From: Mikania micrantha | Taxonomy: Eukaryota > Streptophyta > Magnoliopsida > Asterales > Asteraceae | NCBI GenBank assembly: GCA_009363875.1 | Contig: CM018681.1 | Location: 44,765,510 to 44,829,509 of the forward strand | DNA length: 64,000 nt | Direction of reading: 5' to 3' | Shown: in pieces, positions 1-12,200 of the stretch | Layout of the letters: the number at the start of each line of letters is the position of its first letter | Position numbering within the stretch: the first letter of the stretch is position 1 | Translations under genes and position numbers: made by a program | Notes under the pieces: model-generated | Databases searched by the model: none | What the model saw: the letters and a program-made list of their open reading frames with translations, nothing else | What the model was told of the DNA's origin: nothing

Positions 1-1892
1 GTACGGTACGTGTACTTTCACTATTTACTATGTGTAAATACAGTGTTTAAACAGTTGTGTGACAACAGAACCCTGAAAACAAACAACAGTTGTATGTGTT
101 TAAGTGAAAACTTAAATGCAATTGATACAACAACTCATGAGAAACAATAGTGTGTAAATAAATGACAAAAACACATCGGTTGCAATCTGATATCCACAGA
201 TGACAAGAATCAGATGGCCGACAATACAATGAGAAATTAATGTGAATTCAATGTGAACAAAGTGAAAACAGGCAAGTTTAGTTGAGTCCGTCAGTGAGGA
301 AGTACAATACAACACGTAAGTTCAGTATCTTTTCAGAATAACAAACTGACAGTGTGTTTGCATGGGTGAATATTAAACAGATGGCGTATTCTTGCTGGTG
401 ACGATTCACATGAATATATCTGTGGGTTTAACGTTCTGAATGATGTCCAATAATTAGAAAATCAAATCGAAAAGTATAGTCGTCGTCATGTTCGTACGGG
501 TGACTATCCAAACGAATACGCGTGAAAACCGTACGATTCGATTAAACAGATAAATTAAACGTTTTAGAATTTTAAAAATAAACCGAAGATAACTAATTAA
601 TTTATTAGGAATTACCACCTAAAATAAGTTAGAAATAATTATTTTAAAAGGTCGTAACGTATCGTAACGAAGAAACCAAAAACCGACGCGTTGACGCGAA
701 ACCGTGCAGAACCGAACGAACCCAGACATACTGAACGTTAAAAAAAATTAAAAGATGACATTAAATGGCATTTATTCATCCCCACCAACCCCATTTCTCT
801 CCAAAAATTGTTCACTCTCTCTACTTTCTCTCACTAGAGATTGAAAACCTAAATCTCTCAATTCTTCACCAAATCAGGTGATTTTAGTGTCAAAACAACC
901 ACAATAACGAGTAGATCGTGAAAGTACAAAGAAACCAAGCCTTGGATCGATGAAAACAAGGTAAAATCGAGCTCAAGCATACTATTTTTAGGGTTTTCGT
1001 CATTCTCGAACGCCCAACTTTGCAGCCGGTTTTGGACCGCCGAAACCCATAGGAATTGCACGATAGTGATCTAGGATGGTGTAGGAACTCATGGAACGTA
1101 TTGAACGGAGCAGGATTTTGGTAATAGCGTCGGAGGTGTGCTCGGCCAATGCTTGTAGGAATGAGCATCACCTGATGCTGTGCAGGCGAATGGAACCATC
1201 CGAACGACTCCACGGGCGAAAGAACATTAGTTCGCACGAACTGGGGACGACCTTGTGAATCCTTGAGCAAATGAACGGGTAGCATGCGAAGGATCAAGTC
1301 GTGAGCTTTCATTCGTGTGACCATCTTCATTCCTATAAAGATTACGACCGAAGAAGCATGTCATGTGAATGGGTTCTTTCATGAGCTTTCATTCGTGTAA
1401 TCACCTTCGTTCGCATGGCTATCACGACCGAAGGATGCCAAACGAATGGACACATTCGTGAACTCCATTCTTTAGTCTTCTTTCGAAGGACCATTCATTC
1501 GTGGGGTCATCCTCACTTTGTCCGAACCATGGAGCCAGGTATGCGAATGATGCTCATTCGTGTTTCGGTTTCATTCGCCAAGAAATCATACGATAATTAG
1601 CTAGGTTATATAACAAATTCACAACAAGAAAAAGGGGGTATGTTAACCGATTTCTATGACAATCAATACCAAAGGATTTCATTATCAAAGTTCTAAACCT
1701 CTTTAAATATGTAAACACTAATCTTAACAATCAGTTTGGTTAGAAGTGGAGATTATCATATAGAACCATAATCAAGGGATTAGCATTGAGATGGTCCAAA
1801 GATGAGTTACAAGGTGTAACTAACAACCCTAGTTACATAGATCTAAGTTTAATGAGTTCTAACCAAATAAGCTAAGTATAGTTCATCATAAT
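1..1892 (+). repeat. Array monomer U1 (left-truncated by window edge)
   Basis: This monomer begins at about base 34 of the unit. It has the short form GAAGGATGCCAAACG near 1434, where most monomers read GAAGGAGAGAGTGCC. It also has GTGTAATCACC for GTGTAACCACC, TTTAGTC for ATTAGTC near 1471, and ATAATTAGC for ATAATGAGC near 1594. Its A-run near 740 is 8 long. The array very likely continues to the left of the window. Confidence 0.93.
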
Positions 1893-3821
1893 TGTGACAA
1901 CCAGTACCTGATCGTCAGGCAAGTTAGTACGGTACGTGTACTTTCACTATTTACTATGTGTAAATACAGTGTTTAAACAGTTGTGTGACAACAGAACCCT
2001 GAAAACAAACAACAGTTGTATGTGTTTAAGTGAAAACTTAAATGCAATTGATACAACAACTCATGAGAAACAATAGTGTGTAAATAAATGACAAAAACAC
2101 ATCGGTTGCAATCTGATATCCACAGATGACAAGAATCAGATGGCCGACAATACAATGAGAAATTAATGTGAATTCAATGTGAACAAAGTGAAAACAGGCA
2201 AGTTTAGTTGAGTCCGTCAGTGAGGAAGTACAATACAACACGTAAGTTCAGTATCTTTTCAGAATAACAAACTGACAGTGTGTTTGCATGGGTGAATATT
2301 AAACAGATGGCGTATTCTTGCTGGTGACGATTCACATGAATATATCTGTGGGTTTAACGTTCTGAATGATGTCCAATAATTAGAAAATCAAATCGAAAAG
2401 TATAGTCGTCGTCATGTTCGTACGGGTGACTATCCAAACGAATACGCGTGAAAACCGTACGATTCGATTAAACAGATAAATTAAACGTTTTAGAATTTTA
2501 AAAATAAACCGAAGATAACTAATTAATTTATTAGGAATTACCACCTAAAATAAGTTAGAAATAATTATTTTAAAAGGTCGTAACGTATCGTAACGAAGAA
2601 ACCAAAAACCGACGCGTTGACGCGAAACCGTGCAGAACCGAACGAACCCAGACATACTGAACGTTAAAAAAAAATTAAAAGATGACATTAAATGGCATTT
2701 ATTCATCCCCACCAACCCCATTTCTCTCCAAAAATTGTTCACTCTCTCTACTTTCTCTCACTAGAGATTGAAAACCTAAATCTCTCAATTCTTCACCAAA
2801 TCAGGTGATTTTAGTGTCAAAACAACCACAATAACGAGTAGATCGTGAAAGTACAAAGAAACCAAGCCTTGGATCGATGAAAACAAGGTAAAATCGAGCT
2901 CAAGCATACTATTTTTAGGGTTTTCGTCATTCTCGAACGCCCAACTTTGCAGCCGGTTTTGGACCGCCGAAACCCATAGGAATTGCACGATAGTGATCTA
3001 GGATGGTGTAGGAACTCATGGAACGTATTGAACGGAGCAGGATTTTGGTAATAGCGTCGGAGGTGTGCTCGGCCAATGCTTGTAGGAATGAGCATCACCT
3101 GATGCTGTGCAGGCGAATGGAACCATCCGAACGACTCCACGGGCGAAAGAACATTAGTTCGCACGAACTGGGGACGACCTTGTGAATCCTTGAGCAAATG
3201 AACGGGTAGCATGCGAAGGATCAAGTCGTGAGCTTTCATTCGTGTGACCATCTTCATTCCTATAAAGATTACGACCGAAGAAGCATGTCATGTGAATGGG
3301 TTCTTTCATGAGCTTTCATTCGTGTAACCACCTTCGTTCGCATGGCTATCACGACCGAAGGAGGATGCCAAACGAATGGACACATTCGTGAACTCCATTC
3401 ATTAGTCTTCTTTCGAAGGACCATTCATTCGTGGGGTCATCCTCACTTTGTCCGAACCATGGAGCCAGGTATGCGAATGATGCTCATTCGTGTTTCGGTT
3501 TCATTCGCCAAGAAATCATACGATAATGAGCTAGGTTATATAACAAATTCACAACAAGAAAAAGGGGTATGTTAACCGATTTCTATGACAATCAATACCA
3601 AAGGATTTCATTATCAAAGTTCTAAACCTCTTTAAATATGTAAACACTAATCTTAACAATCAGTTTGGTTAGAAGTGGAGATTATCATATAGAACCATAA
3701 TCAAGGGATTAGCATTGAGATGGTCCAAAGATGAGTTACAAGGTGTAACTAACAACCCTAGTTACATAGATCTAAGTTTAATGAGTTCTAACCAAATAAG
3801 CTAAGTATAGTTCATCATAAT
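1893..3821 (+). repeat. Array monomer U2
   Basis: Length 1929 bp. It carries an intermediate form GAAGGAGGATGCC near 3357, a G4 run instead of G5 near 3565, and an A9 run near 2665. It has the common ATAATGAGC state, unlike its neighbours U1 and U3. Confidence 0.94.
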
Positions 3822-5748
3822 TGTGACAACCAGTACCTGATCGTCAGGCAAGTTAGTACGGTACGTGTACTTTCACTATTTACTATGTGTAAATACAGTG
3901 TTTAAACAGTTGTGTGACAACAGAACCCTGAAAACAAACAACAGTTGTATGTGTTTAAGTGAAAACTTAAATGCAATTGATACAACAACTCATGAGAAAC
4001 AATAGTGTGTAAATAAATGACAAAAACACATCGGTTGCAATCTGATATCCACAGATGACAAGAATCAGATGGCCGACAATACAATGAGAAATTAATGTGA
4101 ATTCAATGTGAACAAAGTGAAAACAGGCAAGTTTAGTTGAGTCCGTCAGTGAGGAAGTACAATACAACACGTAAGTTCAGTATCTTTTCAGAATAACAAA
4201 CTGACAGTGTGTTTGCATGGGTGAATATTAAACAGATGGCGTATTCTTGCTGGTGACGATTCACATGAATATATCTGTGGGTTTAACGTTCTGAATGATG
4301 TCCAATAATTAGAAAATCAAATCGAAAAGTATAGTCGTCGTCATGTTCGTACGGGTGACTATCCAAACGAATACGCGTGAAAACCGTACGATTCGATTAA
4401 ACAGATAAATTAAACGTTTTAGAATTTTAAAAATAAACCGAAGATAACTAATTAATTTATTAGGAATTACCACCTAAAATAAGTTAGAAATAATTATTTT
4501 AAAAGGTCGTAACGTATCGTAACGAAGAAACCAAAAACCGACGCGTTGACGCGAAACCGTGCAGAACCGAACGAACCCAGACATACTGAACGTTAAAAAA
4601 AAATTAAAAGATGACATTAAATGGCATTTATTCATCCCCACCAACCCCATTTCTCTCCAAAAATTGTTCACTCTCTCTACTTTCTCTCACTAGAGATTGA
4701 AAACCTAAATCTCTCAATTCTTCACCAAATCAGGTGATTTTAGTGTCAAAACAACCACAATAACGAGTAGATCGTGAAAGTACAAAGAAACCAAGCCTTG
4801 GATCGATGAAAACAAGGTAAAATCGAGCTCAAGCATACTATTTTTAGGGTTTTCGTCATTCTCGAACGCCCAACTTTGCAGCCGGTTTTGGACCGCCGAA
4901 ACCCATAGGAATTGCACGATAGTGATCTAGGATGGTGTAGGAACTCATGGAACGTATTGAACGGAGCAGGATTTTGGTAATAGCGTCGGAGGTGTGCTCG
5001 GCCAATGCTTGTAGGAATGAGCATCACCTGATGCTGTGCAGGCGAATGGAACCATCCGAACGACTCCACGGGCGAAAGAACATTAGTTCGCACGAACTGG
5101 GGACGACCTTGTGAATCCTTGAGCAAATGAACGGGTAGCATGCGAAGGATCAAGTCGTGAGCTTTCATTCGTGTGACCATCTTCATTCCTATAAAGATTA
5201 CGACCGAAGAAGCATGTCATGTGAATGGGTTCTTTCATGAGCTTTCATTCGTGTAACCACCTTCGTTCGCATGGCTATCACGACCGAAGGATGCCAAACG
5301 AATGGACACATTCGTGAACTCCATTCATTAGTCTTCTTTCGAAGGACCATTCATTCGTGGGGTCATCCTCACTTTGTCCGAACCATGGAGCCAGGTATGC
5401 GAATGATGCTCATTCGTGTTTCGGTTTCATTCGCCAAGAAATCATACGATAATTAGCTAGGTTATATAACAAATTCACAACAAGAAAAAGGGGGTATGTT
5501 AACCGATTTCTATGACAATCAATACCAAAGGATTTCATTATCAAAGTTCTAAACCTCTTTAAATATGTAAACACTAATCTTAACAATCAGTTTGGTTAGA
5601 AGTGGAGATTATCATATAGAACCATAATCAAGGGATTAGCATTGAGATGGTCCAAAGATGAGTTACAAGGTGTAACTAACAACCCTAGTTACATAGATCT
5701 AAGTTTAATGAGTTCTAACCAAATAAGCTAAGTATAGTTCATCATAAT
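3822..5748 (+). repeat. Array monomer U3
   Basis: Length 1927 bp. It shares GAAGGATGCC and ATAATTAGC with U1 but not with U2, so variants alternate at this end of the array. The A-run is 9 long. Confidence 0.94.
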
Positions 5749-7680
5749 TGTGACAACCAGTACCTGATCGTCAGGCAAGTTAGTACGGTACGTGTACTTT
5801 CACTATTTACTATGTGTAAATACAGTGTTTAAACAGTTGTGTGACAACAGAACCCTGAAAACAAACAACAGTTGTATGTGTTTAAGTGAAAACTTAAATG
5901 CAATTGATACAACAACTCATGAGAAACAATAGTGTGTAAATAAATGACAAAAACACATCGGTTGCAATCTGATATCCACAGATGACAAGAATCAGATGGC
6001 CGACAATACAATGAGAAATTAATGTGAATTCAATGTGAACAAAGTGAAAACAGGCAAGTTTAGTTGAGTCCGTCAGTGAGGAAGTACAATACAACACGTA
6101 AGTTCAGTATCTTTTCAGAATAACAAACTGACAGTGTGTTTGCATGGGTGAATATTAAACAGATGGCGTATTCTTGCTGGTGACGATTCACATGAATATA
6201 TCTGTGGGTTTAACGTTCTGAATGATGTCCAATAATTAGAAAATCAAATCGAAAAGTATAGTCGTCGTCATGTTCGTACGGGTGACTATCCAAACGAATA
6301 CGCGTGAAAACCGTACGATTCGATTAAACAGATAAATTAAACGTTTTAGAATTTTAAAAATAAACCGAAGATAACTAATTAATTTATTAGGAATTACCAC
6401 CTAAAATAAGTTAGAAATAATTATTTTAAAAGGTCGTAACGTATCGTAACGAAGAAACCAAAAACCGACGCGTTGACGCGAAACCGTGCAGAACCGAACG
6501 AACCCAGACATACTGAACGTTAAAAAAAAATTAAAAGATGACATTAAATGGCATTTATTCATCCCCACCAACCCCATTTCTCTCCAAAAATTGTTCACTC
6601 TCTCTACTTTCTCTCACTAGAGATTGAAAACCTAAATCTCTCAATTCTTCACCAAATCAGGTGATTTTAGTGTCAAAACAACCACAATAACGAGTAGATC
6701 GTGAAAGTACAAAGAAACCAAGCCTTGGATCGATGAAAACAAGGTAAAATCGAGCTCAAGCATACTATTTTTAGGGTTTTCGTCATTCTCGAACGCCCAA
6801 CTTTGCAGCCGGTTTTGGACCGCCGAAACCCATAGGAATTGCACGATAGTGATCTAGGATGGTGTAGGAACTCATGGAACGTATTGAACGGAGCAGGATT
6901 TTGGTAATAGCGTCGGAGGTGTGCTCGGCCAATGCTTGTAGGAATGAGCATCACCTGATGCTGTGCAGGCGAATGGAACCATCCGAACGACTCCACGGGC
7001 GAAAGAACATTAGTTCGCACGAACTGGGGACGACCTTGTGAATCCTTGAGCAAATGAACGGGTAGCATGCGAAGGATCAAGTCGTGAGCTTTCATTCGTG
7101 TGACCATCTTCATTCCTATAAAGATTACGACCGAAGAAGCATGTCATGTGAATGGGTTCTTTCATGAGCTTTCATTCGTGTAACCACCTTCGTTCGCATG
7201 GCTATCACGACCGAAGGAGAGAGTGCCAAACGAATGGACACATTCGTGAACTCCATTCATTAGTCTTCTTTCGAAGGACCATTCATTCGTGGGGTCATCC
7301 TCACTTTGTCCGAACCATGGAGCCAGGTATGCGAATGATGCTCATTCGTGTTTCGGTTTCATTCGCCAAGAAATCATACGATAATGAGCTAGGTTATATA
7401 ACAAATTCACAACAAGAAAAAGGGGGTATGTTAACCGATTTCTATGACAATCAATACCAAAGGATTTCATTATCAAAGTTCTAAACCTCTTTAAATATGT
7501 AAACACTAATCTTAACAATCAGTTTGGTTAGAAGTGGAGATTATCATATAGAACCATAATCAAGGGATTAGCATTGAGATGGTCCAAAGATGAGTTACAA
7601 GGTGTAACTAACAACCCTAGTTACATAGATCTAAGTTTAATGAGTTCTAACCAAATAAGCTAAGTATAGTTCATCATAAT
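5749..7680 (+). repeat. Array monomer U4
   Basis: Length 1932 bp. It is the first monomer from the left with the long GAAGGAGAGAGTGCC form that all monomers to the right carry. The A-run is 9 long. Confidence 0.94.
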
Positions 7681-8700
7681 TGTGACAACCAGTACCTGAT
7701 CGTCAGGCAAGTTAGTACGGTACGTGTACTTTCACTATTTACTATGTGTAAATACAGTGTTTAAACAGTTGTGTGACAACAGAACCCTGAAAACAAACAA
7801 CAGTTGTATGTGTTTAAGTGAAAACTTAAATGCAATTGATACAACAACTCATGAGAAACAATAGTGTGTAAATAAATGACAAAAACACATCGGTTGCAAT
7901 CTGATATCCACAGATGACAAGAATCAGATGGCCGACAATACAATGAGAAATTAATGTGAATTCAATGTGAACAAAGTGAAAACAGGCAAGTTTAGTTGAG
8001 TCCGTCAGTGAGGAAGTACAATACAACACGTAAGTTCAGTATCTTTTCAGAATAACAAACTGACAGTGTGTTTGCATGGGTGAATATTAAACAGATGGCG
8101 TATTCTTGCTGGTGACGATTCACATGAATATATCTGTGGGTTTAACGTTCTGAATGATGTCCAATAATTAGAAAATCAAATCGAAAAGTATAGTCGTCGT
8201 CATGTTCGTACGGGTGACTATCCAAACGAATACGCGTGAAAACCGTACGATTCGATTAAACAGATAAATTAAACGTTTTAGAATTTTAAAAATAAACCGA
8301 AGATAACTAATTAATTTATTAGGAATTACCACCTAAAATAAGTTAGAAATAATTATTTTAAAAGGTCGTAACGTATCGTAACGAAGAAACCAAAAACCGA
8401 CGCGTTGACGCGAAACCGTGCAGAACCGAACGAACCCAGACATACTGAACGTTAAAAAAAATTAAAAGATGACATTAAATGGCATTTATTCATCCCCACC
8501 AACCCCATTTCTCTCCAAAAATTGTTCACTCTCTCTACTTTCTCTCACTAGAGATTGAAAACCTAAATCTCTCAATTCTTCACCAAATCAGGTGATTTTA
8601 GTGTCAAAACAACCACAATAACGAGTAGATCGTGAAAGTACAAAGAAACCAAGCCTTGGATCGATGAAAACAAGGTAAAATCGAGCTCAAGCATACTATT

Positions 8701-8711
8701 TTTAGGGTTTT
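8701..8711 (+). promoter_or_regulatory. Telobox in the reference monomer, present in nearly every copy
   Basis: TTTAGGGTTTT contains the plant telobox core (AAACCCTA on the other strand). It recurs about 1020 bp into each intact monomer and at the equivalent place in the other LTRs here. In U21 a G is missing (TTTAGGTTTT). Telobox motifs in plants are known to bind TRB-type proteins; binding at this array is inference. Confidence 0.55.
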
Positions 8712-8900
8712 CGTCATTCTCGAACGCCCAACTTTGCAGCCGGTTTTGGACCGCCGAAACCCATAGGAATTGCACGATAGTGATCTAGGATGGTGTAGGA
8801 ACTCATGGAACGTATTGAACGGAGCAGGATTTTGGTAATAGCGTCGGAGGTGTGCTCGGCCAATGCTTGTAGGAATGAGCATCACCTGATGCTGTGCAGG

Positions 8901-9296
8901 CGAATGGAACCATCCGAACGACTCCACGGGCGAAAGAACATTAGTTCGCACGAACTGGGGACGACCTTGTGAATCCTTGAGCAAATGAACGGGTAGCATG
9001 CGAAGGATCAAGTCGTGAGCTTTCATTCGTGTGACCATCTTCATTCCTATAAAGATTACGACCGAAGAAGCATGTCATGTGAATGGGTTCTTTCATGAGC
9101 TTTCATTCGTGTAACCACCTTCGTTCGCATGGCTATCACGACCGAAGGAGAGAGTGCCAAACGAATGGACACATTCGTGAACTCCATTCATTAGTCTTCT
9201 TTCGAAGGACCATTCATTCGTGGGGTCATCCTCACTTTGTCCGAACCATGGAGCCAGGTATGCGAATGATGCTCATTCGTGTTTCGGTTTCATTCG
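8901..9296. repeat. CATTCG/CGAATG word island in the reference monomer
   Basis: The 6-mer CATTCG or its complement CGAATG occurs at 8901, 9024, 9104, 9162, 9172, 9215, 9263, 9274 and 9291. That is nine times in under 400 bp, against roughly 0.2 expected by chance. Related TTCGTTCG, CCGAAG and TTCGAA words lie between. Both orientations are present, so short hairpins are possible. The island recurs in every complete monomer. Confidence 0.8.
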
Positions 9297-12200
9297 CCAA
9301 GAAATCATACGATAATGAGCTAGGTTATATAACAAATTCACAACAAGAAAAAGGGGGTATGTTAACCGATTTCTATGACAATCAATACCAAAGGATTTCA
9401 TTATCAAAGTTCTAAACCTCTTTAAATATGTAAACACTAATCTTAACAATCAGTTTGGTTAGAAGTGGAGATTATCATATAGAACCATAATCAAGGGATT
9501 AGCATTGAGATGGTCCAAAGATGAGTTACAAGGTGTAACTAACAACCCTAGTTACATAGATCTAAGTTTAATGAGTTCTAACCAAATAAGCTAAGTATAG
9601 TTCATCATAATTGTGACAACCAGTACCTGATCGTCAGGCAAGTTAGTACGGTACGTGTACTTTCACTATTTACTATGTGTAAATACAGTGTTTAAACAGT
9701 TGTGTGACAACAGAACCCTGAAAACAAACAACAGTTGTATGTGTTTAAGTGAAAACTTAAATGCAATTGATACAACAACTCATGAGAAACAATAGTGTGT
9801 AAATAAATGACAAAAACACATCGGTTGCAATCTGATATCCACAGATGACAAGAATCAGATGGCCGACAATACAATGAGAAATTAATGTGAATTCAATGTG
9901 AACAAAGTGAAAACAGGCAAGTTTAGTTGAGTCCGTCAGTGAGGAAGTACAATACAACACGTAAGTTCAGTATCTTTTCAGAATAACAAACTGACAGTGT
10001 GTTTGCATGGGTGAATATTAAACAGATGGCGTATTCTTGCTGGTGACGATTCACATGAATATATCTGTGGGTTTAACGTTCTGAATGATGTCCAATAATT
10101 AGAAAATCAAATCGAAAAGTATAGTCGTCGTCATGTTCGTACGGGTGACTATCCAAACGAATACGCGTGAAAACCGTACGATTCGATTAAACAGATAAAT
10201 TAAACGTTTTAGAATTTTAAAAATAAACCGAAGATAACTAATTAATTTATTAGGAATTACCACCTAAAATAAGTTAGAAATAATTATTTTAAAAGGTCGT
10301 AACGTATCGTAACGAAGAAACCAAAAACCGACGCGTTGACGCGAAACCGTGCAGAACCGAACGAACCCAGACATACTGAACGTTAAAAAAAAATTAAAAG
10401 ATGACATTAAATGGCATTTATTCATCCCCACCAACCCCATTTCTCTCCAAAAATTGTTCACTCTCTCTACTTTCTCTCACTAGAGATTGAAAACCTAAAT
10501 CTCTCAATTCTTCACCAAATCAGGTGATTTTAGTGTCAAAACAACCACAATAACGAGTAGATCGTGAAAGTACAAAGAAACCAAGCCTTGGATCGATGAA
10601 AACAAGGTAAAATCGAGCTCAAGCATACTATTTTTAGGGTTTTCGTCATTCTCGAACGCCCAACTTTGCAGCCGGTTTTGGACCGCCGAAACCCATAGGA
10701 ATTGCACGATAGTGATCTAGGATGGTGTAGGAACTCATGGAACGTATTGAACGGAGCAGGATTTTGGTAATAGCGTCGGAGGTGTGCTCGGCCAATGCTT
10801 GTAGGAATGAGCATCACCTGATGCTGTGCAGGCGAATGGAACCATCCGAACGACTCCACGGGCGAAAGAACATTAGTTCGCACGAACTGGGGACGACCTT
10901 GTGAATCCTTGAGCAAATGAACGGGTAGCATGCGAAGGATCAAGTCGTGAGCTTTCATTCGTGTGACCATCTTCATTCCTATAAAGATTACGACCGAAGA
11001 AGCATGTCATGTGAATGGGTTCTTTCATGAGCTTTCATTCGTGTAACCACCTTCGTTCGCATGGCTATCACGACCGAAGGAGAGAGTGCCAAACGAATGG
11101 ACACATTCGTGAACTCCATTCATTAGTCTTCTTTCGAAGGACCATTCATTCGTGGGGTCATCCTCACTTTGTCCGAACCATGGAGCCAGGTATGCGAATG
11201 ATGCTCATTCGTGTTTCGGTTTCATTCGCCAAGAAATCATACGATAATGAGCTAGGTTATATAACAAATTCACAACAAGAAAAAGGGGGTATGTTAACCG
11301 ATTTCTATGACAATCAATACCAAAGGATTTCATTATCAAAGTTCTAAACCTCTTTAAATATGTAAACACTAATCTTAACAATCAGTTTGGTTAGAAGTGG
11401 AGATTATCATATAGAACCATAATCAAGGGATTAGCATTGAGATGGTCCAAAGATGAGTTACAAGGTGTAACTAACAACCCTAGTTACATAGATCTAAGTT
11501 TAATGAGTTCTAACCAAATAAGCTAAGTATAGTTCATCATAATTGTGACAACCAGTACCTGATCGTCAGGCAAGTTAGTACGGTACGTGTACTTTCACTA
11601 TTTACTATGTGTAAATACAGTGTTTAAACAGTTGTGTGACAACAGAACCCTGAAAACAAACAACAGTTGTATGTGTTTAAGTGAAAACTTAAATGCAATT
11701 GATACAACAACTCATGAGAAACAATAGTGTGTAAATAAATGACAAAAACACATCGGTTGCAATCTGATATCCACAGATGACAAGAATCAGATGGCCGACA
11801 ATACAATGAGAAATTAATGTGAATTCAATGTGAACAAAGTGAAAACAGGCAAGTTTAGTTGAGTCCGTCAGTGAGGAAGTACAATACAACACGTAAGTTC
11901 AGTATCTTTTCAGAATAACAAACTGACAGTGTGTTTGCATGGGTGAATATTAAACAGATGGCGTATTCTTGCTGGTGACGATTCACATGAATATATCTGT
12001 GGGTTTAACGTTCTGAATGATGTCCAATAATTAGAAAATCAAATCGAAAAGTATAGTCGTCGTCATGTTCGTACGGGTGACTATCCAAACGAATACGCGT
12101 GAAAACCGTACGATTCGATTAAACAGATAAATTAAACGTTTTAGAATTTTAAAAATAAACCGAAGATAACTAATTAATTTATTAGGAATTACCACCTAAA

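Noticed and set aside
7761..8029. Short Cys/His-rich minus-strand frames (60 and 67 residues) in each LTR head
   Set aside because: Found equally in array, 5' LTR and 3' LTR because the DNA is shared. They overlap each other in different frames and have no domain match that I recognise.
8604..9044. A 146-residue minus-strand reading frame repeated in most monomers
   Set aside because: It persists because the DNA is homogenised, has no recognisable domain, overlaps the leader and word island, and is broken wherever a monomer has an indel (for example U16, U19, U20). No evidence of selection on the protein.
9083..9415. A 110-residue plus-strand reading frame in most monomers
   Set aside because: It is built on the CATTCG island, changes length with the GAAGGA-GAGAG indel (61, 77 or 110 residues), and has no known domain. 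It is probably chance.
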